From Arenibacter antarcticus (GTDB lineage: Bacteria > Bacteroidota > Bacteroidia > Flavobacteriales > Flavobacteriaceae): a stretch of 64,000 bases of DNA. This document shows positions 1-8,587 of the stretch, one piece after another. Under the pieces are notes generated by a model. That model was given only the letters and a program-made list of their open reading frames with translations, did not search any database and had not been told where the DNA came from. The translations under genes and the position numbers were made by a program. The DNA is taken from NCBI RefSeq assembly GCF_041320605.1, contig NZ_CP166679.1, forward strand, positions 3,334,001-3,398,000, in the 5' to 3' direction. Within the stretch, counting starts at the first letter, position 1. Each line of letters starts with the position of its first letter.

Positions 1-90
1 TTTGCCTTGCCATAGTTCGGTATTGGGATCTTCTTTATTGGCAGCGTCAAACCGCTCAATTGCATTTTCAAATTTATTTTCTACTGCCAT
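1..90 (-). CDS. DUF4202 family protein, N-terminal fragment
   Basis: Only the first 30 codons are inside the window; the gene runs off the left edge. The ATG is read from the complement of positions 88-90. The peptide begins MAVENKFENAIERFDAAN and continues with KEDPNTELWQG. A short helix followed by the DAAN-x-EDPN pattern is what I remember from the start of DUF4202 proteins, a family of unknown function found in Bacteroidota and Proteobacteria. The length and catalytic features cannot be judged. It lies on the same strand as dinB but 320 bp away, so co-transcription is uncertain. Confidence 0.6.
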   Translation of the reverse strand, partial: MAVENKFENAIERFDAANKEDPNTELWQGK

Positions 91-409
91 ATTTTAGGTT
101 TTACCCAAAGTTATTCAGAAATAGGAATAAAACCAATGGATCAATGTAACAATGTGAAAATATACAGATGGGTTAATGAAGTAATGTGATAATTTGAAAA
201 CGTACCGGAAATAGGATAATCCTTAAAGGAGGAGCTTTTGTTTTTTCTTTGTAGCGTATTTCAAGGTGAAAAAGCGCATTTCAATACTCATATCTCAATT
301 CTATTCACCCATGTGATGGAGTTATCCAGTTATGCTGTTATCCAGTTAAAAAGTTAAAAAAGCTAAGAAGAGACGTACTTATATCTCAATACTCACATCT
401 CAATACTAT
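91..409. repeat. Intergenic region with degenerate short repeats
   Basis: No gene is visible here. Positions 133-200 hold a low-complexity A/T-rich stretch built from variants of an AATGTGA(T/A)AATTTGAAA-like unit. A similar stretch recurs at 25906-25959. Positions 281-309 and 386-414 are a direct repeat about 105 bp apart, matching at 25 of 29 positions (TCAATACTCAyATCTCAA core). The second copy also contains a tandem ATCTCAATACT. Such degenerate intergenic repeats are common in flavobacterial genomes, and their function is unknown. Confidence 0.5.
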
Positions 410-1624
410 TTACTGCTTCCTATGTGCCAATACCACAGGGGGCTGCCCATTAAAGGGGTTTTGCATTCTACCTATGGTCTTGGCGCCCAATCCGGATGCC
501 CTTATAACACTTTTATCCCCAAAACGTTCCCTTATTTTATCTAAAGCGGCATATAGATTTAGTGCTTCTTCGGTATCTTCAAATAGGTTGATCTGATAAT
601 TCCCATGTACTAAGTGACTGAAACGGATACCGATTAAACGGACCAATAGCCTTTTATTGTAGAGCGTATTGAACAGACCTAGAATCTGGGGGATCAGAAT
701 ATGGTCTGCACTGGTATATGGAATTTTTAATTGCTTGGAATAGGTGTTAAAATCCGAGTAACGGATCTTTACAGAAATACAGGCGGTCAGTTTTTCCCCT
801 CTCCGGAGTTGATAGGCCAGGTTTTCCGTCATGGCAATAAGAATGCCACGGAGTTTTATCACATCTATGGTGTCTTTGTCAAAGGTACGTTCGGTAGAAA
901 TAGATTTCCGTTCCGAATAAGGAATTACAGGGGTATTGTCCATCCCGTTTGCGCGTTTCCATATTAGTCCGCCGTTGGCTCCCAATACCCGTTGCATCAC
1001 ATCCATAGGCATCTCTTGGATGGTCTTTATTTGGCGCAGTCCCAAATTGCGGAGTGTTTGGTAGGTCTTGTCACCTACCATGGGTATTTTCCGTATAGAC
1101 AAGGGCGCTAAAAACGGTTTTTCATCCCCATAATCTATTTTTAATTGATTGTTGGGTTTGGCTTCACCGGTTGCTATTTTTGATACCACTTTGTTTACGG
1201 ATAATCCAAAGGAAATAGGAAGCCCTGTTTCTTTGATGATCTTATGGCGGAGTTCCGAAGAGTATTGGTAGGCACCAAAAAAACGATCCATTCCCGTAAG
1301 GTCGGCATAAAATTCATCGATACTGGATTTTTCGAACAAGGGTACCTGTTCCTTGATGATATCGGTTACAATATCCGATTGCTTGCTGTAGTTTCCTGCG
1401 TTTCCTTTTATGATTACCGCTTCTGGACAAAGTTCCTTGGCCATTTTCATGGGCATTCCGGAATGCACCCCAAAGCCTCGGGTCTCGTAACTACAAGCAG
1501 CTACAACACCTCTATCACTGGTGCCTCCAACCAATATAGGCCTATTGTTAAGCCTACTGTCCTGAAGTCGCTCTACGGATACATAAAAAGTATCCAAATC
1601 TAAATGGAGTATTGTTTTGTTCAT
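410..1624 (-). CDS. dinB: DNA polymerase IV (Y-family translesion polymerase)
   Basis: Error-prone DNA polymerase that copies past damaged bases. I start it at the ATG at 1624, which gives 404 aa; 21 further upstream codons are open but do not look like this family. With this start the metal-binding acidic residues fall at D9/D11 in the HLDLDTFYVSVE motif and at D103-E104 in SIDEFYADL. That matches the family numbering of D103/E104. F13 is the expected steric-gate aromatic. The palm and fingers are followed by a helix-hairpin-helix thumb (IPMVGDKTYQTLRNLG) and a little-finger domain. The protein ends in a short basic tail. It stands alone on the minus strand. No SOS box was identified. Confidence 0.93.
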   Translation of the reverse strand: MNKTILHLDLDTFYVSVERLQDSRLNNRPILVGGTSDRGVVAACSYETRGFGVHSGMPMKMAKELCPEAVIIKGNAGNYSKQSDIVTDIIKEQVPLFEKSSIDEFYADLTGMDRFFGAYQYSSELRHKIIKETGLPISFGLSVNKVVSKIATGEAKPNNQLKIDYGDEKPFLAPLSIRKIPMVGDKTYQTLRNLGLRQIKTIQEMPMDVMQRVLGANGGLIWKRANGMDNTPVIPYSERKSISTERTFDKDTIDVIKLRGILIAMTENLAYQLRRGEKLTACISVKIRYSDFNTYSKQLKIPYTSADHILIPQILGLFNTLYNKRLLVRLIGIRFSHLVHGNYQINLFEDTEEALNLYAALDKIRERFGDKSVIRASGLGAKTIGRMQNPFNGQPPVVLAHRKQ

Positions 1625-1829
1625 AGCATTCCAAAAAAGGTATGCTAAATTATGGAATATTTCCAATATTATGGAATTAATCCACACCGCATTTTGAAAT
1701 AGACTTTATTTAGGGTAATTGTAATTTTTTTTATGTGAAGAAAAGTGTGACCAATTTATGAGGGCATCAAAAAAGAAATTGTTTCTTGTAAGGATTATTG
1801 AAAGAATTAATAAATGGCACTATCTTTTT

Positions 1830-1973
1830 TTAAAAGAAGTATAACAAGAGCGATAAGAACGCCATGAAAAAACAGAATAACACTAAAGTCAAGAAAAACT
1901 TAAGTGTTATGGTGCCTTTTATTTCCTTTCCTTTTCCCGAAAATAATTCCTTTAAATACCGGATGCCTTTCAT
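1830..1973 (-). CDS. Possible small single-pass membrane protein (47 aa)
   Basis: An ATG at 1973 opens 47 codons ending in TAA at 1830-1832. The N-terminal third is basic (MKGIRYLKELFSGKGKEIKG). It is followed by one hydrophobic stretch of about 25 residues rich in Phe and Leu that runs to the C-terminus. The positive-inside N-terminus plus one helix is the shape of a small inner-membrane protein. I do not recognise a family. It sits in an otherwise empty 870-bp gap between dinB and tesB. A chance ORF in AT-rich DNA remains possible. Confidence 0.35.
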   Translation of the reverse strand: MKGIRYLKELFSGKGKEIKGTITLKFFLTLVLFCFFMAFLSLLLYFF

Positions 1974-2491
1974 AAATTAAATTTAAAAATTATTCGATGT
2001 CAATGCCTCGAGGTTTTATTTTCTTAATCGAACGCAAATCCGGTACTGATCCTAGAATTAAAAGTGTAAAGAACTATGGCGGTGATGTTTAGACTAAACC
2101 AACAGAACGCTTTCAAATAACTCCTGACCACGATATTCCCAGCTATTTAAACCCCTCAGAATAGATTTCTTTACTGATTAATTTGTCATCAACTTTATGA
2201 GATATCACTTTATTACAAATCACGGTTAAACATGGTCCACACAAAAATTAAGTTGATGAAAAGGAGAAAAAAGGGTTAAAGGGTGAGCGGTATTATGGCA
2301 GGTGGAAGGAAGTGTAATTTTCCTGTAATAGGCCACAAACGGACTATATGGAGGGTCAAGCTAAAAATGCAATCCCAGATTACTTATATAGGATGGCCAT
2401 AGTACTTCTTTGAATAAACATTTTTTTTTCAAGGTGGAATCTGGGTAGGGCTCGTAGTCCTTTACAAATCGTTGAACGACAGGTGTTTAGT
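1974..2491. other. Intergenic region without recognisable content
   Basis: About 520 bp between the small ORF and the 3' end of tesB. I see no open frame of convincing length or codon use, no RNA gene and no strong hairpin. The stretch near 2425 has a run of T residues but no stable stem before it. Confidence 0.4.
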
Positions 2492-3352
2492 TCACTTCAT
2501 TTTTCGCATCAAACCTTCTTGGGCTACCGAGGCAATTAGTGTTCCCTGTCGGTTGAAAATACTTCCCCTAGAAAAACCTCTGGCATTGGAGGCACTTGGA
2601 CTATCCATAGTATATAAAAGCCAGTCGGCAATATTAAAATCGCGATGAAACCAAATGGCATGGTCAATACTTGCATAAAATGTTTTATCCGCTCTCAGCT
2701 GTTCCCTGTGGGGAAGGGAGGCGGTAGTAAGGATATTGTAATCGGACATATAGGCCAACAACTGATGTTGTAACGGCAAGCTGGCCGTTATTGGTGTTGC
2801 GGAACGCATCCACATATGGTTAAAAGGCGGCCCATTTTTTGTAAGTAGGGCGCTAAGCCGTTCCACTGGTTTAAAATCGAATATTTTGGGGTGTGTAAGT
2901 TGGATAAATTTATAGGTATAGGGGTCTATTTGCTCCATCTCCTCTAGCTGATCCAAACTGTTCAATAGTTTTTTAGGGGTTATTACATTAGGTATGGAAA
3001 TCTGGTGATCTACTCCCTCTTCCTTTACTTGAAAGGAAGCGGCCATATTAAAAATAGCCTTACCATTTTGTTTGGCCACTACTCGTCTTGTTGCAAAACT
3101 ACCTCCGTCCCTAATATTTTCCACTTCGTAGGTTATGGGAATACTAAGGTCTCCCCCTAAAATAAAATAAGCGTGCATGGAATGGGCAATCTTATTGTCT
3201 GGTACCGTTTGATAGGCCGCATGCAGGGATTGTGCCAACACTTGTCCTCCAAATACCCTGCCCCATGGAGCCTGATAATTCTGTCCGATAAAAGTAGTAT
3301 CGCCTATACGTTCTAAGCTAAGTAATTCTATTAAGTCTTCTATACTGTTCAT
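2492..3352 (-). CDS. tesB: Acyl-CoA thioesterase II (TesB family)
   Basis: Hydrolyses medium- and long-chain acyl-CoA to free acid and CoA in the cytoplasm. The 286 aa length is typical of the double hot-dog TesB family. The N-terminal FIGQNYQAPWGRVFGGQVLAQ segment and the C-terminal ASVAQEGLMR segment are the family signatures; the Gln of the latter is part of the known Asp/Thr/Gln catalytic network. It is the last gene of a minus-strand series, 41 bp after the carboxyltransferase gene. That spacing suggests co-transcription and a shared role in short- or branched-chain acyl-CoA metabolism. Confidence 0.92.
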   Translation of the reverse strand: MNSIEDLIELLSLERIGDTTFIGQNYQAPWGRVFGGQVLAQSLHAAYQTVPDNKIAHSMHAYFILGGDLSIPITYEVENIRDGGSFATRRVVAKQNGKAIFNMAASFQVKEEGVDHQISIPNVITPKKLLNSLDQLEEMEQIDPYTYKFIQLTHPKIFDFKPVERLSALLTKNGPPFNHMWMRSATPITASLPLQHQLLAYMSDYNILTTASLPHREQLRADKTFYASIDHAIWFHRDFNIADWLLYTMDSPSASNARGFSRGSIFNRQGTLIASVAQEGLMRKMK

Positions 3353-3393
3353 ATTTTGATAGCCAAGGCTTTTTTTATTTGGAAAATGTTCTT

Positions 3394-4935
3394 TTACAAA
3401 GGTATGTTTCCATGCTTCTTCTTGGGCAGATTAACTACCTTTTTTTCCAATATTGAAAACCCCTTAATTAATTTTCTACGGGTATCCTTGGGGAGGATAA
3501 CCTCATCTATAAATCCTCTTTCTGCTGCACTAAAGGGATTGGCAAACTTTTCTGCGTATTCTTGTTCCTTTTCCCTTAGTTTGCTTTCTGGGTCCTTGGC
3601 GTCCATGATCTCCTTTCTAAAGATGATTTCGCTTGCCCCTTTGGCGCCCATTACGGCAATTTCGGCAGTGGGCCAAGCGTAATTTAGGTCGGCCCCAATG
3701 TGTTTAGAGTTCATTACATCATAGGCCCCACCATAGGCTTTTCTGGTAATGACCGTAATTTTGGGGACAGTGGCCTCACTAAGGGCATACAGTAATTTGG
3801 CGCCATTAGTAATAATACCGTTCCATTCTTGATCCGTGCCGGGTAGAAATCCAGGAACATCTACCAATACTAATAAGGGAATATTAAAACAATCACAAAA
3901 GCGGGTAAATCTGGCAGCTTTTTTGGAGCTGTCCACGTCTAGCACCCCAGCTAAACTCATAGGCTGATTAGCAACTATCCCGATACTTTTGCCTGCCAAA
4001 CGGGCGAATCCTACCACAATATTTTCTGCATAAAGTTTATGTACCTCAAAGAAAGTGTCCGTATCTATTAATTCTTGGATGACATGTCGCATATCATAAG
4101 GCTGATTGGCGTTTTCAGGAATAATGGTTTCCAGATCCTCCCTGATTTCCGTTTGTAATGAATAGGGGAGCGAACTTGGTATATCTTCACAATTTTGGGG
4201 GAAATAACTGATTAATTGTTTTATCTGGGCTATACATTCCATGTCGTTCATAGCTGTAAAATGGGTGACTCCAGACTTGGTAGCGTGGGTGATGGCCCCG
4301 CCCAGCTCTTCGGAAGTTACCTCCTCATTGGTAACAGTCTTTACCACATTAGGGCCGGTAACAAACATATAACTGGTATTTTCTACCATTAGGGTAAAGT
4401 CAGTCATAGCAGGGGAGTACACTGCCCCTCCGGCACAGGGCCCCATAATGGCGGATATTTGGGGGATTACCCCAGATGCCATAACATTTCTATGAAAAAT
4501 ATCAGCGTAACCGCCCAAAGAGCGAACCCCCTCCTGTATTCTTGCGCCTCCACTATCGTTAAGTCCTATAATAGGAACACCAATTTTCATGGCCATATCC
4601 ATTATTTTACAAATTTTCTCGGCATTCGTTTCGGAAAGAGAACCTCCAAATACCGTAAAATCTTGAGCAAAAACACACACTTCCCGTCCGTGGATCGTTC
4701 CAAATCCAGTGACCACCCCATCACCATAAAAAATCTGTTTGTCCATTCCAAAATCCGTGGTCCTATGGGTAACCAAAGCGCCCATTTCTTCGAAGGAGCC
4801 CTCGTCTAATAAAAAATGAATTCGTTCACGGGCCGTTAATTTACCTTTGGCGTGTTGGGCATCCATCCGTTTTTTTCCGCCTCCCAATTTGGAAAGTGCA
4901 ATTTTTTCCGCCACTGTTTTTACTTTCTCCTTCAT
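3394..4935 (-). CDS. pccB: Acyl-CoA (propionyl-CoA type) carboxylase, carboxyltransferase beta subunit
   Basis: Transfers carboxyl from carboxybiotin to an acyl-CoA, most likely propionyl-CoA (or acetyl- or methylcrotonyl-CoA). The 513 aa length and two crotonase-like halves fit PccB. The first half has [12 protein letters not shown] and the oxyanion-forming GGARIQEGV and [12 protein letters not shown] segments. The second half has [13 protein letters not shown] and [19 protein letters not shown], which match the PccB/MmdA signature. It follows the biotin carboxylase gene by 152 bp, a gap that holds two hairpins. The preference for propionyl-CoA is inferred from family resemblance, since Bacteroidota carry several paralogues. 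Confidence 0.88.
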   Translation of the reverse strand: MKEKVKTVAEKIALSKLGGGKKRMDAQHAKGKLTARERIHFLLDEGSFEEMGALVTHRTTDFGMDKQIFYGDGVVTGFGTIHGREVCVFAQDFTVFGGSLSETNAEKICKIMDMAMKIGVPIIGLNDSGGARIQEGVRSLGGYADIFHRNVMASGVIPQISAIMGPCAGGAVYSPAMTDFTLMVENTSYMFVTGPNVVKTVTNEEVTSEELGGAITHATKSGVTHFTAMNDMECIAQIKQLISYFPQNCEDIPSSLPYSLQTEIREDLETIIPENANQPYDMRHVIQELIDTDTFFEVHKLYAENIVVGFARLAGKSIGIVANQPMSLAGVLDVDSSKKAARFTRFCDCFNIPLLVLVDVPGFLPGTDQEWNGIITNGAKLLYALSEATVPKITVITRKAYGGAYDVMNSKHIGADLNYAWPTAEIAVMGAKGASEIIFRKEIMDAKDPESKLREKEQEYAEKFANPFSAAERGFIDEVILPKDTRRKLIKGFSILEKKVVNLPKKKHGNIPL

Positions 4936-5011
4936 TAAATAATAGGCTTTATAATAATTATGGATCTTAATCTAAAAATTCTTAGACCCTTGGGTCGGGG
5001 TTTTCTATTCA

Positions 5012-5054
5012 CCTCTCCTTGGGAGAGGTCAGAACTGTCATTTTGGACAGTTCT
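5012..5054. repeat. Two tandem hairpins in an intergenic spacer
   Basis: Positions 5012-5018 and 5022-5028 pair perfectly (CCTCTCC/GGAGAGG, 3-nt loop). Positions 5031-5039 and 5046-5054 pair perfectly (AGAACTGTC/GACAGTTCT, 6-nt loop). They lie in the spacer between the biotin carboxylase and carboxyltransferase genes. They may be an interspersed palindromic repeat or an mRNA processing/stability element that sets subunit ratios. No strong T-tract follows directly on the transcribed (minus) strand. Confidence 0.6.
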
Positions 5055-5087
5055 GGGTGTGTAAAATAAAAAATTTTTATAAATTTT

Positions 5088-6566
5088 TTATTTATTAGTT
5101 CTTTTTAATGACCAGCTAGACTTTTCCCGATCGGGAATTTTTAGTTGTGCCTTGTGTTCCAAATAAAGTTTAAGTCCCACCAAAGCGGCAATTTTTCGCT
5201 CCTGCTCATATTGTACTTGCAAGGCTTCGGTAGTAAAATGTTTCTTTACAAAGTGGGTGTCAAAATTACCAGAGGTAAAGGCGGGGTGTTCAAAGACAAA
5301 TTTACCAAATGGCAGTGTTGTCTCCAGACCTGCTATCTTGTAGTTAGCTATAGCCTGAAGCATACGCTGTATGGCTTCTTGGCGATCTTTTCCATATGCA
5401 ATCAATTTGGACAGCATAGGGTCATAGTAAATTGGGATGGTCATGCCTTCCTCAAAACCATCGTCCAACCGTATTCCAGGACCATGGGGGCGTTGGTATG
5501 TTTCTAGTGTGCCAATACTGGGCAAAAAATCATTAAAGGGGTCTTCTGCATACACTCTTAGTTCAACTGCGTGTCCTTTGATGGATAGTTCCTCTTGGGA
5601 TAGTTCCAATACTTGGTTCCTTGCAATCTTGATCTGTTGTTCCACTAAATCTATCCCTGTAATCATCTCCGTGACAGGATGTTCTACTTGCAATCGGGTA
5701 TTCATTTCCAAAAAATAAAAATTATTGTCCGTATCCAGTAAAAACTCTACGGTTCCGGCACCAACATAATTACAAGCTTTGGCTACCATAATTGCTGCTT
5801 CACCCATTGCGGTTCTTATTTTTGGGGTAAGTACCGCAGATGGAGCTTCCTCAATTACCTTTTGATGTCTCCTTTGTACACTGCATTCTCGCTCAAATAA
5901 ATGTACTGTATTCCCGTGATTATCGGCCAATATCTGTATCTCTATATGCCTTGGGGAGTCAATGTATTTTTCCAGAAACACGGCCCCACTTCCAAAAGCG
6001 GCTATAGCCTCGCTGATTGCGCGATGCATTTGTTCCTCCAATTCATCGGCTTGTTGGACCACCCTCATTCCTTTACCGCCGCCTCCGGCCGCCGCCTTAA
6101 TTAGTATGGGATAACCAATTTGATTGGCAATGGTCTTGGCCAAGACTATATCGGTTATGGCTTTATCTATACCGGGCACCATGGGAATATTATAATCTTT
6201 TACCGTCTCCTTAGCAGCTAATTTATCGCCCATAACTCTTATCGCATGAGGTTTAGGACCTATAAAAGTAATCCCGTTTTCTGTCAAAAGTTGTGCAAAA
6301 ACGGCATTTTCACTTAAAAATCCGTATCCAGGATGTACTGCATCGGAATGGGTGTCTTGGACCGCCTTCAGGAGCTTCTCCATATTTAAATAGGACTCGG
6401 AGGAAGGGGAATTCCCAATATACACCGCTTCATCCGCAAACCGCACATGGGGGGACTCCCTGTCCGCATCCGAATATACCGCAACGGTCTTTATACCCAT
6501 TTTTTGGACAGTCCGCATTATTCTCAATGCAATTTCTCCTCTATTGGCTATCAGTATTTTTTTCAT
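5088..6566 (-). CDS. Biotin carboxylase subunit of acyl-CoA carboxylase
   Basis: ATP-dependent carboxylation of biotin on the carrier protein encoded just upstream. The N-terminal MKKILIANRGEIALRIMRT is the family start. The ATP-grasp glycine-rich loop KAAAGGGGKGMRVV lies near residue 165, and the active-site EMNTRLQVEHPVTEM near residue 290. At 492 aa it is a little longer than AccC (about 450) but much shorter than PccA fused to a carrier domain. The carrier is a separate gene 18 bp upstream, so this is a three-component enzyme. The C-terminal extension of about 35 residues is basic and has no recognised domain. Confidence 0.92.
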   Translation of the reverse strand: MKKILIANRGEIALRIMRTVQKMGIKTVAVYSDADRESPHVRFADEAVYIGNSPSSESYLNMEKLLKAVQDTHSDAVHPGYGFLSENAVFAQLLTENGITFIGPKPHAIRVMGDKLAAKETVKDYNIPMVPGIDKAITDIVLAKTIANQIGYPILIKAAAGGGGKGMRVVQQADELEEQMHRAISEAIAAFGSGAVFLEKYIDSPRHIEIQILADNHGNTVHLFERECSVQRRHQKVIEEAPSAVLTPKIRTAMGEAAIMVAKACNYVGAGTVEFLLDTDNNFYFLEMNTRLQVEHPVTEMITGIDLVEQQIKIARNQVLELSQEELSIKGHAVELRVYAEDPFNDFLPSIGTLETYQRPHGPGIRLDDGFEEGMTIPIYYDPMLSKLIAYGKDRQEAIQRMLQAIANYKIAGLETTLPFGKFVFEHPAFTSGNFDTHFVKKHFTTEALQVQYEQERKIAALVGLKLYLEHKAQLKIPDREKSSWSLKRTNK

Positions 6567-6584
6567 ATTCGTAGTGATCTAAGC

Positions 6585-7064
6585 TTATTCCATTTCTATT
6601 AAAATCTGACCCTTTACCACGGCATCGTCGATCTTCACCTCTATTCGTTTAATAACGCCCTGTCCGGGGGAAGTTATGATATTCTCCATTTTCATTGCTG
6701 ATAAAACCAGTAGGGGTGTGCCTTTAGAAACTTCTTGACCAACAGTGGCCATAATGTCTATTATAAGCCCTGGCATGGGTGCCTTTACTTTGTTTATTTG
6801 CTGTGATTTGGCTGCGAGCATTCCCAATTTATCTACCATTTGGTCGTACTGGTCCTGTAGCTTTAGGGGATAAGTATTACCATTTACCTCAACGGTGATC
6901 AGCTTGTTGGGAAAATCAGCTTGAATCACTTTAATATCATATGATTTTAAGTCGGACAAGGAATGATATTGTGAATCACCAATGGAAATAATATCCAATG
7001 CTTCCAAATCTTCTTGGTTGAATGTAAAACTATCTTCTTGGATACTTATGAGGTAATTGTTCAT
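6585..7064 (-). CDS. Biotin carboxyl carrier protein of acyl-CoA carboxylase
   Basis: Carries covalently bound biotin between the carboxylase and carboxyltransferase. Starting at the ATG at 7064 (MNNYLISIQE) gives 159 aa. The upstream open codons are not hydrophobic or family-like, so the longer start is rejected. The biotinyl domain occupies residues of about 92-159 with the acceptor Lys125 in SAMKMEN, and KAPMPGLI marks its first strand. The N-terminal 70 residues form the poorly conserved lead-in seen in Bacteroidota carrier subunits. It is the first gene of the carrier-carboxylase-carboxyltransferase-TesB run. Confidence 0.9.
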   Translation of the reverse strand: MNNYLISIQEDSFTFNQEDLEALDIISIGDSQYHSLSDLKSYDIKVIQADFPNKLITVEVNGNTYPLKLQDQYDQMVDKLGMLAAKSQQINKVKAPMPGLIIDIMATVGQEVSKGTPLLVLSAMKMENIITSPGQGVIKRIEVKIDDAVVKGQILIEME

Positions 7065-7293
7065 GTTATGTGGTTTTCTTCTGCTGCTTGGGACTAAGAT
7101 ATGTAAAAGATTTAAAAAACCTACGCAGCTATTTTGCAAGGTTAACTGCCTAATTTTAAAATTATATCGAGGTTCCATATGAAAAATGGGTGTACTATAT
7201 CTTGTTGTAAGCTAATCTATTAGTTAGTTTTTTGATATAGGAAAGGGGGCAGGGTCTTCTTGATAAAAGAAATAGGATGAAATTGTCCGAATT

Positions 7294-7307
7294 ATGATTT
7301 TTATCAT
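7294..7307 (+). promoter_or_regulatory. Crp/Fnr-type binding palindrome upstream of the nos cluster
   Basis: ATGAT-TTTT-ATCAT is a perfect 14-bp inverted repeat containing the TGA-N6-TCA core common to Crp/Fnr regulators (Fnr consensus TTGAT-N4-ATCAA). Its centre (7300.5) is 43.5 bp before the transcription start predicted from the TAATTTTG element at 7330-7337. That is close to the class II activator position. Which regulator binds is unknown; no Crp/Fnr gene lies in the window. Confidence 0.6.
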
Positions 7308-7329
7308 GTTATATTATTGTTATGCATCC

Positions 7330-7337
7330 TAATTTTG
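7330..7337 (+). promoter_or_regulatory. -7 promoter element of the nos cluster
   Basis: TAATTTTG matches the Bacteroidota -7 consensus TAnnTTTG exactly. No TTTG -33 element is seen at the normal spacing. This fits a promoter that depends on the activator site just upstream. The predicted start is near 7344, leaving a leader of about 108 nt before the cytochrome c gene. Confidence 0.55.
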
Positions 7338-7451
7338 TCCTAATAATAAGTTAAAACTCAACGGAGATGAATTAAAAGCCAAAAAAGTATTGATAAATCT
7401 AAGGATTACTAATAGAAAAAGATTGACCATAACTATTAAAACAGAAAACAG

Positions 7452-7955
7452 ATGAAAATAATTTTTAAGAGTGCTGCAATCCTTTTTTCAGCTTTGATCA
7501 TGAGCTGTGGGGGAAAGGAAGAAAAGAAAAAGGAGGGCTTTAGTGTTGATAGGGCTAAGACCAAAACTGAAAAGCCTGCTACTCCAGCGGCTTCTGAAGT
7601 GAAGGCATCCGAAACAGTTGATCTCACTAATAAGGGAATTGGTCCAATTACCTCAATTACTTTGGGTGCAGACATAGACCAGGACATGGCTAAAACAGGA
7701 AAAGAAGTATATGATCAAATGTGTTTGGCCTGTCATAGGGTAGGTAAGAAATTTATAGGCCCGGCCCCGGATGGTGTAATGGAAAGACGTACGCCGGAAT
7801 GGGTAATGAATATGATACTGAATCCTGAAGGGATGGTAAAAGAAGATCCTTTGGCGAAAGCGCTATTTATGGAGTTTAACGGATCTCCTATGGCCAATCA
7901 AGGACTTACAGAAGAACAGGCCAGGGCAGTCGTGGAATACTTTAGAACCTTATAA
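7452..7955 (+). CDS. Lipoprotein c-type cytochrome of the nos cluster
   Basis: Probable electron donor to NosZ. The 167-aa protein has a signal peptide with lipobox LIMSC (Cys19). A charged and Pro/Ala-rich linker follows to about residue 60, then one cytochrome c domain with the heme motif CLACH at 91-95. A Met in SPMANQGL is the likely distal axial ligand. One heme is expected in the periplasm, tethered by lipid. It is the first gene of the cluster, 16 bp before the fasciclin gene. Clade II nos clusters regularly encode c-type cytochromes, so the donor role is inferred from context. Confidence 0.88.
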   Translation: MKIIFKSAAILFSALIMSCGGKEEKKKEGFSVDRAKTKTEKPATPAASEVKASETVDLTNKGIGPITSITLGADIDQDMAKTGKEVYDQMCLACHRVGKKFIGPAPDGVMERRTPEWVMNMILNPEGMVKEDPLAKALFMEFNGSPMANQGLTEEQARAVVEYFRTL

Positions 7956-7971
7956 TATAAAACACCCTTAT

Positions 7972-8553
7972 ATGAAGCCAATCATTAACTTAAAATCATG
8001 TCTCGCATCATTTTTTATACTGGGTCTAGTATTCAGTTGTAAAAATGAGGGCAAAACCGCAACGACGGATACCTCCAATTCTACGGAAACTGGAATTAAT
8101 GCAAATCAGGGCCAGGCCTTCATAGAGGATGATGGTTCTACGCCTAATGTGCTAAATATTGCTATAGGCTCGCCAGATCATACCACTTTGGTAGCGGCCG
8201 TGCAGGCAGCAAGTTTGGAAAATGTGTTGGTAAATGCGGGACCTCTTATGGTTTTTGCGCCTACCAATGAGGCATTTGACGCCTTGCCCGAAGGTACAGT
8301 GGAAGATCTATTGAAACCGGAAAACAAGGAGGCCTTGGCTAATATTTTAAAGTTCCATGTAACCCCCGGCAATTACAGCAAGGATTTTATAAAGAAATTT
8401 AAAAAATTGGGACAGGCAAACAACCAGAGTGTTCCCGTTGAGGTAAAAGGGGAGGATGTCTATGTTGGCGGTGCAAAAATAATTGCCAGTATCCCTGGCG
8501 GCAATGGAATTGTACATGTGGTGGATAAGGTAATGTTGCCTCCTACAGAATAA
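7972..8553 (+). CDS. Fasciclin-domain lipoprotein
   Basis: A 193-aa secreted lipoprotein with lipobox VFSC (Cys23). A Ser/Thr-rich linker precedes a single fasciclin (FAS1) domain from about residue 55 to the end. The two conserved FAS1 boxes are visible: MVFAPTNEAFDALP near 87-100 and LKFHV near 124-128, with the terminal IVHVVDKVMLPP strand. FAS1 domains mediate adhesion or protein-protein contacts and have no known catalytic role in N2O reduction. Its place between the cytochrome and nosZ suggests an envelope scaffold or partner for NosZ, which is inference. Confidence 0.85.
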   Translation: MKPIINLKSCLASFFILGLVFSCKNEGKTATTDTSNSTETGINANQGQAFIEDDGSTPNVLNIAIGSPDHTTLVAAVQAASLENVLVNAGPLMVFAPTNEAFDALPEGTVEDLLKPENKEALANILKFHVTPGNYSKDFIKKFKKLGQANNQSVPVEVKGEDVYVGGAKIIASIPGGNGIVHVVDKVMLPPTE

Positions 8554-8587
8554 TACTAAATAAAGAATAAACAATTAAATAGTTGAA

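Larger units (their letters stand above)
7065..7451. other. Divergent regulatory region between the carboxylase operon and the nos cluster
   Basis: 387 bp without a gene. The right part carries a Crp/Fnr-type palindrome and a -7 promoter element pointing at the nos cluster, listed separately. In the left part, which would serve the carboxylase operon on the minus strand, I do not see a clear promoter. Confidence 0.6.
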
